Made by a program: the position numbers and the translations under genes. Shown in pieces: positions 10,601 through 20,797 of a stretch of DNA of 64,000 nucleotides. The stretch is from Smallanthus sonchifolius (taxonomy: Eukaryota; Streptophyta; Magnoliopsida; Asterales; Asteraceae): contig CM042034.1 in assembly GCA_023525975.1 (NCBI GenBank), positions 62,927,279 through 62,991,278 on the forward strand, written 5' to 3'. A model generated the notes under the pieces. That model saw only the letters and a list, made by a program, of their open reading frames with translations, did not search any database and was not told the DNA's origin. Every line of letters begins with the position of its first letter. Positions within the stretch are counted from its first letter, which is position 1.

Positions 10601-13600
10601 TCCTTGTTTTGATGAAGAACCAACTGAAGTGGGTAATGCTAGTCATGGAGATTACGTTGAGATAGGCCCAGATGAGGGTGAATGTTTGGTGGTTCGTCGG
10701 GCGCTAAATGGTACTGCTGCTAAGGGCGATAACTTACAACGGGAAGCCATTTTCCACACTAGGTGCACAGTGTCCAGCAAGGTATGTTCCTTAATCATTG
10801 ATGGTGGTAGTTGTGCAAACGTTGCCTCCCAAACTATGGTCTCCAAACTGGGTCTGGCCGTTGTTGTACACCCGGCACTGTATGTGATCCAATGGCTTAA
10901 TCAAGGGAAGGGGCTCCAGGTGACCCAACGGTCACTCATTGTATTCAGTATCGGTACTTTATATCGAGACGAGATCTGGTGCGACATCATCCCTATGGAT
11001 GCGTGTCATATACTGTTGGGGCGGCCATGGTTGTATGACCGTCGGGTGACTCATGATGGGTTCAAAAACACTTATTCTTTTACTAAGGAGGGTAAGAACA
11101 TCATCCTTCTTCCTATGGTTCCAACTTCAACGAACAGTACTCCTAATATAACTCTTGGTACTTTAATTCAAGCTGATCTTCGTGAGTACAGGTCTACAAA
11201 AGAGTTCTTTTTATTGGGGTTAGATGATGAGGGGAGTAATAAGCAGACTCCTATTCCCCCATTAATTCAGCCACTGCTGAAGTCTTATCACCATGTTTTT
11301 CCGGAAGAAATCCCATCTGGTCTACCACCATTACGACAAATACAACACAAGATTGATCTTATTCCCGGTGCTATTTTACCCAATAAACCTGCATACCACA
11401 TGAAACCGAGGAGATTCGCAAACAAGTGGACACACTCTTAACCAAAGGGTTGATCCGGGAATCCTTAAGCCCATGCGCGGTGCCCACTTTATTGGTGCCA
11501 AAGAAGAACGGTGAGTGGAGGATGTGTATGGATAGCCGCTCAATTAACATAATCACCATCAAGTACCGATTTCCCATTCCTCGGTTGAATGATTTATTGG
11601 ATGAATTAAACAATTTTCTCTAAGATTGACTTAAGGAGTGGGTACCATCAAATTCGTATTCACAAAGGCGATGAATGGAAAACTGCGTTTAAAACTAAGG
11701 ACTTTATGAATGGTTGGTGATGCTGTTCGGGTTGTCTAATGCCCCGAGTACATTCATGAGGCTCATGAACCAGACTATGAAACCGTTTTTGGGAAGATTT
11801 GTAGTCGTTTATTTTGATGATATATTAATCTATAGTCAAGATCCTACTACCCATTTGCAACAGGTGATCCAAGTACTTGAACGGGAGAAACTCTATGGTA
11901 ACTTGGAGAAGTGTCAGTTTGTACTAATCAAGTAACATTTTTGGGGTATATTGTTTCTGATCATGGCGTAGCAGTGGATAACAAAAAAATCCAATCTGTC
12001 CAAACGTGGCCAACCCCTACAAGTTTACATCAAATCAGGAGCTTTCATGGATTAGCTTCATTTTATCGCCGGTTCATCAAGCACTTCAGCTCCTTATTGA
12101 AGTCGAAAACCTTTACTTGGGGCTCGCAAGCACAAGAAGCATTTGAAGAGATAAAGCACCAATTGACCCGTACTCCTGTTTTGGCACTTCCATGCTTTGA
12201 AGAGGTTTTCGAGGTTGAGTGTGAAGCCTCCGGAGTGGGCATTGGAGCGGTGTTAACTCAAAAGGGGCGACCGCTTGCTTATTTTAGTGAGAAGTTCAAC
12301 GAAGCCAAGCAGCGGTATTCTACGTATGACAAGGGGTTCTATGCCATAGTTAAAGCTTTGGAACATTGGCAACATTATTTGATTGGCAAGGAATTTGTTT
12401 TACACTCCGATCACGAGGCTTTAAAGTATATACAAGGGCAACATAAACTACAATCCCGCCATGCTAAATGGGTGGAGTTTCTTCAAGCCTTCACGTTCAC
12501 TATTCGACACAAGTCAGGTTCTTTGAATCGAGGGGCCGATGCTTTGTCTAGGAAATATATGCTCCTCTCATCTTTAAGTCCGCGCATCATTGGGTTTGAG
12601 CTGCTAAAAGAACACTATCCAATGACTTCGGTGAGCTCTTTTCCAAGTGTACTGTACATGCTACACATGATTTTCATCTGTGTGCCGGTTACTCGATGAA
12701 AGGAAATAGGATATGCATTCCCATGTCCACTATTCGAGAGGTCCTTATTAAAGAAATTCACGAGGGGGGATTGGCGGGCCACTTTGGCATCAACAAAACA
12801 ACAGAGGTTGTGGAGGATTACTTCTATTGGCCTCGGCTTAAACGAGATGTTGAGTTCTTGATTCAACGGTGTTCAGTTTGTCACCGGTCCAAAAGCCATT
12901 CTCTCAATCACGGGTTGCTACTACCTTTACCGGTTCCAAATGCACCATGGGAGGATGTTAGTATCGATTTCATCGTCGGACTTCCAAGGACACCCCGTAA
13001 CAAAGACTCTATCATGGTGGTAGTTGATCGATTTTCTAAAATGGCTCATTTTTTAGCTTGTCATACTACCCATGATGCTGTTAAAGTTGCTGATTTGTAT
13101 TTCAAAGAAGTGGTGCGTCTACATGGGATACCTAAATCGGTGGTTAGTGATCGGGACGTAAAGTTTGAGCCATTTTTGGCTTACCTTGTGGCGAAAGTTG
13201 GGTACCAAACTTAAATTCAGCACTTCGAGCCACCCACAAACAGATGGGCAGACCGAAGTCGTGAATCGTACCCTTGGAACACTACTACGAGCCCTGATCA
13301 AGAAACACTTGCGCCAGTGGGATGATTTTCTAGCACACGCCGAGTTTGCATACAACCGATCTCCTCATCGCATCACTGGTTATAGCCCGTTTGAATCTGT
13401 GTATGGCCACAACCCGACTACCCCTGTTGATCTCGCAGTCTTAGATACCACTACTCGGTTTAGTAAAGAAGCCGAAAATCGGGCTGCTGATATTAAACAG
13501 ATCCATGAGACTGTTCGCAAAAGAATTGAGAAAATGAATGAATCTGTGAAAAGTAAAGGCGATCGCCACCGACGCTTCATTCGTTTTTCTCAGGGTGATT

Positions 13601-13749
13601 TGGTATGGGTGCATTTACGCAAAGAACGATTCCCGAGTAAACGAAAGTCCAAACTTGATTCTCGGTCCGATGGTCCATTCCAGATCTTGGAGCGCATCAA
13701 TGATAATGCCTACAAAGTAGAACTACCGGGTGAGTATGGCTACTTTTAA
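10601..13749 (+). pseudogene. Pol of the nested Ty3 element: protease, RT, RNase H, integrase (multiply frameshifted)
   Basis: The protease motif IIDGGSCANVAS and the LLGRPWL loop lie in the frame ending at 11441. Reverse transcriptase spans 11426-11935 in two open pieces. The catalytic YFDD is intact (11810-11821), but the sequence between 11620 and 11714 is out of frame. RNase H follows in 11911-12560 (YSTYDKGFYAIVKAL, LHSDHEALKY, NRGADALSRK). Integrase begins near 12696 with the HHCC finger (HFGINK...CSVC). The DDE residues are visible in SIDFI, VVSDRD and QTDGQTE, after a frameshift near 13190. The C-terminus (GPFQILERINDNAYKVELPG, then ATFNVADLRPYY in a shifted frame) resembles CRM/Reina-group chromoviruses without an obvious chromodomain. 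Clade placement is uncertain. Confidence 0.85.
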
Positions 13750-14249
13750 TGTAGCTGATCTTCGTCCTTACTATGGTGATGACGAGGTCATGCCAAGTTT
13801 GAGGACAAACTTTTCTCAAGCCGGGGCGGATGATGAGAGGATACCGTTCATCATGAAGACCCACCTGATCCGACTTCAGCTCCAATTGTGAACACAACCA
13901 CTTGGGTGACAATCCTGACTAAAACCCACGTGCCAGCCTTCCATGCCATGCAACTCTTATTTTGTCCTTTTTGCAATTTCCTTTTAATTTCCCTTTTATT
14001 TTGTTATTTAATTATGCATGTTTACCAATTCAAGTAGTTTCCACAATTCTAGCTAAATAGTAGGGCATGGAGAACATGGGTAACCAATTGTAATTGATCC
14101 TATTATCAAGAGATTGCAGGAATGAAAAAAGGGGTCGATTATTTTGGAGAAAATTTACTGTTTCTATTTTATCTTCCGCTGGTAGATATAATTGATTTCC
14201 TTTGCTAACTCGTTCTTGGCCGATCGAGGGGTGACCTTAGGAACAATAG

Positions 14250-14403
14250 TGATTGTAACGGTGGTGAATCTGTATCCGCTATCATCATTATTGTAGCCCT
14301 ACGATTCTAGGAGATGGTGAAACTGTATCCTTCAATAGTCGTAGCAACCAGATAATTCTATTTCTGTTCGAGAATTGCTCTGTTCGATACCCGGGTTACA
14401 ACA
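14250..14403 (+). repeat. 3' LTR (or 3' part of it)
   Basis: Copy of 9393-9546 with two substitutions (GGAGGTGG versus GGAGATGG, and TTTATG versus TTTCTG). The sequence immediately upstream lacks a clear polypurine tract. The nearest purine run (AATGAAAAAAGGGG, 14121-14134) is over 100 bp away, which hints that the real LTR may start near 14145. Confidence 0.75.
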
Positions 14404-14474
14404 CTTTTATCTATGTTTTGATCTCTACAATCAACTCTCTATAACTTCATTCGTTTTTTTATGTATTTAACTGT

Positions 14475-14637
14475 GATTCTTTTTGTGCTTAACCACATTA
14501 ATGTTACCGCCTCGACCGTTTAAAATGGTGCGAAATTTATTTAACCACGATTCTTTTTATGGTTAGCCACGTTAATGTCACCGTCTCAACCGTTTAAAGT
14601 CCGTTTCACGCCGCGGAGCGCGGGACAAAATTTCTAG
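14475..14637 (+). mobile_element. Helitron 3' terminus inside the MULE
   Basis: The hairpin CCGCG-GAG-CGCGG (14611-14623) is followed 10 bases later by CTAG (14634-14637) and then T, the canonical Helitron end. Upstream, a diverged duplication with a 74-bp period begins at GATTCTTTTT (14475 and 14549). The 5' TC end was not identified. Confidence 0.5.
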
Positions 14638-15040
14638 TTATAACTCAATTTTCTGCATAAACTGCATAAAATGGGTCAAAAACTGCATACAACTTTCTGT
14701 ATGCTGCTGCTGTTTTTTTAACAGCTGTTGTTTTAAACGGGTATATAACCATCACAAGAGGATCAATACAGTAAGAACAAATGGAGTCAAATGCATAAAA
14801 GAGGATCAATACAGTAATAAAAAAAATTGCAGACTGAAACGGGTATATAACCATAAAAAAGAAACTCCATAGAGTTGGACGATTCTCTATCCCTTCAAAA
14901 CCGTGAGAATCTGATATAATATAGGAGGAGATTAGATGAAGGCAGGCATGGATAGTAATCTTGTAAGTTTATGTAAGGAGGATGTGGGTGTAATTCAAAC
15001 GACGTGAATGGAAAATCATAAGTAAAGGAAGTGTTTTTTT

Positions 15041-15225
15041 AGGGTTTAAAAAGTAAAATTACAAATATGTTAGGTTAGTTTAATGTTAAAAACTAACTGA
15101 ACTTAAACCCAGGGGCTAAACTCGCAACAAAGTCATAAAACATTGGGTTAAATTTGCAATTTTAAACTTTGAGGGCTAAACGTGCAAATAGACAAACCAC
15201 ATGGGTCATTTATGCAATTAACTCT
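15041..15225 (-). repeat. Right terminal inverted repeat of MULE-like element
   Basis: The reverse complement reads AGAGTTAATTGCATAAATGA at the tip and pairs along its length with 8297-8470. Small indels separate the two arms, so the element is not young. Confidence 0.75.
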
Positions 15226-15850
15226 TTTTTTTAATCTTAAAGTTCAATATTTTCTATTTCATTTTTTTTTAAATAAAGAAATGGGTTTGAAGTATTTGAT
15301 CCAACATATGATGCACTTCATTTTTTTTTTTGTATTGATGAATAAATTATCTGAAGTTAAGATCAAGGGGACATTAAAAACTTTAAGTAACAAGTCAACG
15401 TTAACTTGGTTGATACGTATCGCTCTTATTATGTGTTGGGTTAAAGTGTAAATTTTAAAGCTGAGTTATGTAGATATCAAGAATACAAGACTAAGAGGCT
15501 AAAGTTTACAAATTCTGAAAGTATCAATCTATGTAGTATAAGTGTATAAAAATGTCTCAGTTCATTTGAGAAAATGAAAAAAAAACATGTTTTAGGATCT
15601 AATTTTAAGTACTTATATCTTCTTCAATTTGACTAGGAAATTGAGGATTCTTATCGGTTACAATTATTTGAATTTCAAACTGGCTTTCTTTAGACAATTG
15701 ATGATATACAAATGGAATCAAGAAAGCTTAGCATTTGAGATGATGTTTGTGGGATCATTAGACCTTCAAGATGAATCATCAAGTGAAAATATTGTTTTGA
15801 CACTAAAATTCAAATCATTTTTTTAATGATGTGTGACTTTATATATGCAG

Positions 15851-16205
15851 AATGACATTACTTCTTGGTCCTCCTAGCTCTGGAAAGACAACTCTCTTGT
15901 TGGCCATGGCTGGACGCCTTGGACATCATTTGCATTGCAGGTACACTAAATTGTCTCTGATAATGCAGTATTACCATTATTTCAGCTAAATGATTGGAAT
16001 GCATATGTGCAGTTAGATGTTTTCTTTTTATGAATCCTTCTTTTAACACCTTCATTATCTCTAAGGTTTCAGGAAAAAATATCCTACAATGGTCTTAAGG
16101 AGTTTGTTCCTCAGAGAACCTCAACTTATGTCAGTTAACAAGATTGGCATATTGCACACATTTAAAGAAACACTTCGACTAAAGTGCACATTTTCAAGGT
16201 GTTGG
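15851..16205 (+). pseudogene. ABCG/PDR-type ABC transporter relic (Walker A exon and next exon)
   Basis: After an acceptor-like GCAG (15847-15850) the frame reads MTLLLGPPSSGKTTLLLAMA, an intact Walker A of a full-size plant PDR transporter. It ends at a GT donor (15941). A downstream acceptor near 16065 leads into EKISYNGLKEFVPQRTSTYV, then a stop (TAA) where the family has Gln, and then QDWHIAHTFKETLRL. The exon boundary just before RM-TLLLGPP is a known PDR position. PDR proteins export small molecules across the plasma membrane, but this copy has a premature stop and no further exons. The upstream part was probably displaced or lost around the MULE insertion. Confidence 0.75.
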
Positions 16206-16693
16206 ATTTAAAATTTAAATATGGTAAGCTGTTGGAATAAGATCTGATGAAGATCTGGATATATTTAGGAAAGTATGTCAGACATTTAGTAATGCTTTCG
16301 TTGTAAATGGTTTTTCGGCCTTCATTATTTGGATTTATTGTTAATTTTACGAATCAATATTTGTTCTCTAAGTGTTGTAGGTTTGACAGAAACAGAACTG
16401 ACTCGGTTCTATTGTGACACTGTCTTATTGATTATAATCTTCTGTTGGAAAGAGAACTTACTGCGCTAAGGCTTACATTCAAATTGGGCATGCAAAATAA
16501 AAAGAAAGTGCCATTACTTTTGCATTTCATAATTAATGATAAACCAAGGCCTGGCAAACTGAGCGGGTTGGCAGGTTCGGGTCACGGGTTAGAACGGGTT
16601 CAGGTCAAAGCGGGTTGTTTTAAAAAATGATATTTTGGTTCGGGTCAGAGATTACCGGACCTTCCTGAGCTACTTTAAATGCATATGTATATT

Positions 16694-17470
16694 CCTATGC
16701 AGTTAATGTGAAAAAATATCGGTTATCGGTCAAGGACCGATATCTGAGATATCGGTTCTCGCGGTGAGATATCGGTAATTTTTATATCATGCATAAATAA
16801 TATTAATAGTCAAATCAAAAGTTCTAGGTTGTCAAAGAACGAAATTAATGTGTTATCCTTTAACAAATAACTAAACTTCTAGGATTAGAATGTAATTACT
16901 TCAAAGTAGAGGGGAGCAAAGTATAAATCTAATAAAACCTAAAACCTAATATACATATCCCAGCCGCCACACTCGTTTGAAATACCATTTCCTTTTTTTT
17001 TCTTTTCCTCGCAAACCCGATTCATCATCCTCACCATTGTCGACCTGCAAGTTCTAGCACCACCTCCACATTTAAACCCTAATCCGAGCCATTTCCTTCT
17101 TAGCCGGTCATCTCTGCTTCGTTACAAAGCACAAAGGACGACGACGATAAGCACGCGAGCTGCTGCCATAGCTCCGGCAGCAGCAGAAAGCTTGTATGCT
17201 TCAGGTCGCGACGGTAATGGTGGCTGTACAAATGAACGGACAGAAAGCTTACATGCCTTTTTTAAACGAGATCGGGCTAAAGGGGATTAAAAAGGTCCAG
17301 ATATAAAAACCGATATTCTCGGTATTTTGACCGATATATCAAACCCTCTATATCGGCGATATATCGGTAAATATCGCCGATATTATCGCCACCGATATTT
17401 GGACCGATATTTGGTGAAACCACCGATATCCGAGATATCACCGAGATATCGGTGGTATCGACTGCATAGG
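16694..17470. mobile_element. 777-bp inverted-repeat element packed with GATATCGG words
   Basis: The ends are CCTATGCAGT (16694-16703) and its reverse complement ACTGCATAGG (17461-17470), and both are flanked by TATATT (16688-16693 and 17471-17476). Both subterminal zones, about 16717-16785 and 17310-17460, are crowded with ATATCGG, GATATCGG and CCGATAT words in both orientations. The centre holds a C/T-rich, leader-like, non-coding stretch. No transposase is present. Subterminal motif crowding is typical of hAT and CACTA elements, but the 6-bp flank duplication does not identify a superfamily. Confidence 0.6.
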
Positions 17471-17879
17471 TATATTCTGTATCTTCATTATTTAGTTATG
17501 CTAAAGAGAGCTTACCAGATCTTCCTGAGCTGAACATTTTGCAATATCCAACAATTGCAGCTGGTCTGTCAAAGGATTTATAACAACAGGCTCAGGCTGT
17601 TCACCAGCAATAACTTACAAAGACGTTGAAGGATTGACTTCAAAATGTACCAGCAGCAGCTCAATCTCACAGTCGCTTTTCACTCACCCACTCGCCCTCA
17701 CCATCCTACAGTACACCTCTCCACACCAGAACTCAAGCTCCACTCGCAAGTGCAGCCATGAAAGACTTTTCCCTCTCTCTCTCTTCAATTTTAACTGTTA
17801 GGGTTTTTATTTCCCCTTTCACCAGCAGCAGTTCAATCTCATCATCTTGTAAACCTTCTCAAGAGCAACATACTGAATA

Positions 17880-18300
17880 GAAACATAATACAAGATCAAC
17901 TTCAATTATTTACTACTTTGATGATGAAATTGAATCTTGGAAGGCGAACGGGGAGCACGAACGGCAGAAACCCTAATGTGAAGTCAAGATCTAGGGTGAT
18001 ATTCATGCGACGGGGGTGGTCGGAACTGGAAGATGAGATGGTTTTGATTGTGGTCTCGTTGATGCAGCTTGGATGGGGTGGTCGGAACAGATTTTTTACA
18101 TGGCCCAGTTTGACCCCTCTCCTCTTTTTACATGGCCCAGTTTGACCCAAAGACTTGTATTTAAGTGCCCAAAACAACCCAAATTAAAGTGTTTGGGTAA
18201 AGTTTGCAAGGCCTTAACTGGGTTGTGCTAGAGGTATCGCTGAAATTCTTTTATGTGGCTGTTGTATCCTCCGCCGCAACGCACGGCGCTTAATTGCTAG
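17880..18300 (+). mobile_element. Helitron 3' end
   Basis: The sequence ends in hairpin CGCCG-CAACGCA-CGGCG followed by CTTAATTG and CTAG at 18297-18300, then host T. This is the Helitron terminus. A short duplication (ACATGGCCCAGTTTGACCC, near 18098 and 18128) lies upstream. The 5' TC end was not located, so the start given is arbitrary. The upstream C/T-rich stretch 17650-17780 could be captured cargo. Confidence 0.5.
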
Positions 18301-18597
18301 TTGTTGATTATAATCAATGATGAATATCTAGGTCAATGCTTAATAAAATGGTTATGGGGATTTAGGGTGTTCGATCTTGTGGGGTTTAAATTTGGGGATT
18401 TCATAATAAACAAGTTTATGCAACCATAATTGAGAGAGATTTGACCTGGACCTTACAAATATGTGATAATAAACAAATTCGGTTAACAAGATCCATTCAA
18501 ATGTTCAAATCGTGGCCAGAAAAACAGGTTTCAAATTCGATTCGAAGAACAAATAATAACTCCCAAACAAACATCTTTAGAATTACCAAAAACTTAC

Positions 18598-18649
18598 CTT
18601 GTATGAGCAAGGCCAAAAAGAGGATTGTTCTTGAGCCGAACAGTTACAC
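18598..18649 (-). other. Predicted 3' exon of the F-box transcript (after the stop codon)
   Basis: On the minus strand a donor AAAG/GTGAGT follows the F-box stop (intron 18650-18746, 97 nt, acceptor TTTTGAAG). A 52-nt exon comes next, itself ending at a strong donor CAAG/GTAAGT (18597 leftwards). The F-box stop codon is therefore upstream of at least one, perhaps two, introns. Confidence 0.5.
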
Positions 18650-18762
18650 CTTCAAAAGAAAAACATAAACCACGATTAGTATCCCTGCCATTAAGAATGA
18701 TACATTTATAAATGTTTGTGTAAGCTAAATCCATATAACAACTCACCTTTATGCATAGCAAA

Positions 18763-19818
18763 TTATCCAAAAACGTCCATGAAAGCCATCATCTCACTCA
18801 AGTCATCATCACTGTCCATAAGAGCCATCATCCCACTCAAGCCATCACCATTATCATTGGCAGTGTAATCATCATAGTCAGAGTATCCATCATATTCATC
18901 ATCATAGTCCAAGTATTCATCATCAGAATCAGAGTCATATAAAACATAACAAGTATATGGAAACCCTTCAAGAGAATCATGAGGAAGTTTTAGATATTTA
19001 ATCTGTTGCGAACATCTTTTCCCCAAGTCTCCTTTTAGATCAACGTACAAGCACCGACGCAGGTCAAGCAATTCAAGGCGACAACAGCCATCCAGAACAG
19101 CCTGCAACCCAATGTTTTTCATGCTGTTCCCAATGAGTTCAAGGTGAGTTAACTCATGTAAGTTTTTCCCAATCGCCAAGGCTATCCCATTCTGAATACT
19201 AACAGTCATGGAGTCATCACTATCAGCCCAAAACTGTGATCTTTGGTTCAGCTTGAGTGTTTTTAACAAGGGGCAATAGCGGCCAGCAGCTTCAATATCT
19301 TCTTTCCATATTTTTGTTTCGACAAGGCTAAGTTCCTCCAATAGTGGTAATTTCTTGAAAGCTTCACTCCAGATTTCGCAAAAATCATGAACATACTGTA
19401 CAAGTTCTAGACGTCTAAGCTGACTTGATTTATCAACAACATACTGGAGAAGATCGTTATCGCAAAAACCGATGATGGTTAAGTCAACCAGTTGGCCTTG
19501 GCTTCTATTCACAGCATGCTTACACATGTCCCGACAAAAGAGTCTTCCATCCCCACCTGAATATCTGTCCATATAAACCACCCTCCACATGGCAGGGTCC
19601 TTGCAGATTTCACGCCACGCAGTGCACACTTTCTGCGCATTCTGGAGTCTGTCAATCGCACCAACTCTTTGGAGTATATTCACCATTAAATCTGATGGGA
19701 GCTCTAACCAGTTCCTAGTTGGTTGCTTCACTTGCCATATCTGTTTGGGTTTTGGAACCCTCTTGTGTTTTCGTCGGTTTGATTTTGATGGCATTGTCAC
19801 TTCAACATTCACAATCAT
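18763..19818 (-). CDS. F-box/LRR protein (SKIP19 / FBL23-like)
   Basis: 351 aa, one exon. An F-box lies at about residues 36-80 (NWLELPSDLMVNILQRVGAI, then VCTAWREICKDPAMW). Leucine-rich-repeat-like segments follow at about 115-265 (LTIIGF, LRRLELVQ, LEELSLVETK, LTHLELIGN, LELLDLRRCL). By family knowledge it would be the substrate-recruiting subunit of an SCF ubiquitin ligase, binding SKP1 through the F-box and a target through the LRRs. The last 60 residues are unusually acidic and Asp/Tyr-rich. Two start codons are possible; Met-9 (MPSKSNRRKHKR) gives a basic N-terminus, and the first Met is only the longest choice. A TATA-like box lies at 20305-20312, and a 5' untranslated exon with donor GTGAGT ends near 20231. 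Intact and probably functional. Confidence 0.9.
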   Translation of the reverse strand: MIVNVEVTMPSKSNRRKHKRVPKPKQIWQVKQPTRNWLELPSDLMVNILQRVGAIDRLQNAQKVCTAWREICKDPAMWRVVYMDRYSGGDGRLFCRDMCKHAVNRSQGQLVDLTIIGFCDNDLLQYVVDKSSQLRRLELVQYVHDFCEIWSEAFKKLPLLEELSLVETKIWKEDIEAAGRYCPLLKTLKLNQRSQFWADSDDSMTVSIQNGIALAIGKNLHELTHLELIGNSMKNIGLQAVLDGCCRLELLDLRRCLYVDLKGDLGKRCSQQIKYLKLPHDSLEGFPYTCYVLYDSDSDDEYLDYDDEYDGYSDYDDYTANDNGDGLSGMMALMDSDDDLSEMMAFMDVFG

Positions 19819-19846
19819 AAATCAAACCATTTCACAAAGCATATAA

Positions 19847-19976
19847 ATATGATGTTATAATCACTTTCTTAATAAATTTATAATCAAATATACACATCAA
19901 GTTCAAAAACCATATGATGTTATAATCACTTTCTTAATAAATTTATAATCAAATATACACATCAAGTTCAAAAGCC
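19847..19976. repeat. 65-bp tandem duplication upstream of the F-box start
   Basis: Two nearly identical 65-bp copies begin ATATGATGTTATAATCAC at 19847 and 19912. They lie in the presumed 5' intron or leader of the F-box gene. Confidence 0.9.
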
Positions 19977-20060
19977 CTAACAATTTGCAGGCAAAACAAG
20001 AACATGTGAAGTCGCTACATCAAATTAAGTGTCAATATATATAGGAAATGAAAAACCCTA

Positions 20061-20190
20061 ACTTCGAAAATCAAAGATATCGGAATAGGTATAAATGACA
20101 AACTGAAACCCTAAAACTTCGAAAATCAAAGATACCGGAATAGGTATAAATGACAAATTGAAACCCTAGAACTTCGAAAATCAAAGAAAA
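20061..20190. repeat. 55-bp tandem repeat, about 2.4 copies
   Basis: ACTTCGAAAATCAAAGATA begins at 20061, 20116 and 20171 (period 55; the third copy is partial). Located in the presumed 5' intron of the F-box gene. Confidence 0.9.
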
Positions 20191-20304
20191 CATCAAGTAA
20201 TTTGAGAAATTTCAACGAAAGATGAACTCACCTTACGCCGAAGAAGATAATATCGTTGGAGGCAATTACGAGCAAATCGGTAGCGGTGATCGACTATTAT
20301 ACGG

Positions 20305-20333
20305 TATTTATACCCCCACCTGCTCACACGTGG
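20305..20333 (-). promoter_or_regulatory. F-box gene promoter: TATA box and G-box-like element
   Basis: TATAAATA on the minus strand at 20305-20312, with an ACGTG core at about 20328-20332 just upstream. A leader with a GTGAGT donor (about 20230) lies downstream. The core is the type bound by bZIP and bHLH factors; regulation is inferred. Confidence 0.5.
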
Positions 20334-20797
20334 ACCCAATCGATTGTTTTGTAAATCAAAATTTGTTTTTTTAGAAAAACAGCATGGAATGTTTTTTTTT
20401 TCTTCTAAATTTCTTGAGCTTCGCGGTATTACCCGGATCTTAGTTTTAAAAGACTTTGCTTTTACTATTGGACCACCCCAATGGTAGCAATGAATGTTTT
20501 GGATATTAGACTTTGGGTTTGGGCTCTAAAATTGTGGATCATTTTACAGAAGTTCTCGTTTAATTATGAATACAAAGAAAAAAAGTTACGTTTTGATTAA
20601 TTAAATGAACGAGCATGAACATAATGCCAAACGTTCGGTAATTTAATCGTTGATGTTTGTTAGTTTGTTACGAGTTTTTAGCATTTGTTATCATTAAACT
20701 TAAATTATTATATGTTCCTTTATGTTCTTTTGTATTTGTTTGTGTTTGTTTATGTTTGTTTATAACGTTAACAAACGAATATTAACAAATTCATTTT

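Larger units (their letters stand above)
9393..14403 (+). mobile_element. Ty3/gypsy retrotransposon (chromovirus-like), frameshifted, nested in the MULE
   Basis: Two 154-bp direct repeats (9393-9546 and 14250-14403) differ at only two positions. The first is followed by a tRNA-iMet primer site (9549-9561). The order gag, protease, reverse transcriptase, RNase H, integrase is typical of Ty3. The coding sequence needs at least five frameshifts. The flanks do not match: AATAG on the left is also present left of the second repeat, and CTTTT follows on the right. No target duplication was found. Either the LTRs really are this short, or the 5' LTR is truncated and the 3' LTR starts further left. 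Confidence 0.85.
8297..15225. mobile_element. MULE-like DNA transposon with long terminal inverted repeats, hosting a nested Ty3 element
   Basis: The left end begins AGAGTTAAT at 8297. The right end is its reverse complement, ATTAACTCT, ending at 15225. Similarity between the two ends continues for roughly 170-185 bp inward. Runs of seven T flank both outer edges (8290-8296 and 15226-15232), compatible with a short T-rich target duplication. Without the Ty3 insertion (9393-14403) the element is about 1.9 kb and encodes no transposase. The GRF zinc-finger fragment inside fits the gene-fragment cargo typical of MULEs. Superfamily is inferred from TIR length and cargo. Confidence 0.65.

Noticed and set aside
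15182..15451. 89-codon ORF starting in the MULE right repeat
   Set aside because: Crosses the transposon edge and relies on T-run phenylalanines; not coding.
18751..18942. Ile/Val-rich plus-strand ORF
   Set aside because: Antisense of the acidic C-terminal tail of the F-box gene.
20041..20190. Telomere-like AAACCCTAA words
   Set aside because: Only isolated AAACCCTA occurrences inside a 55-bp repeat; not a telomeric array.
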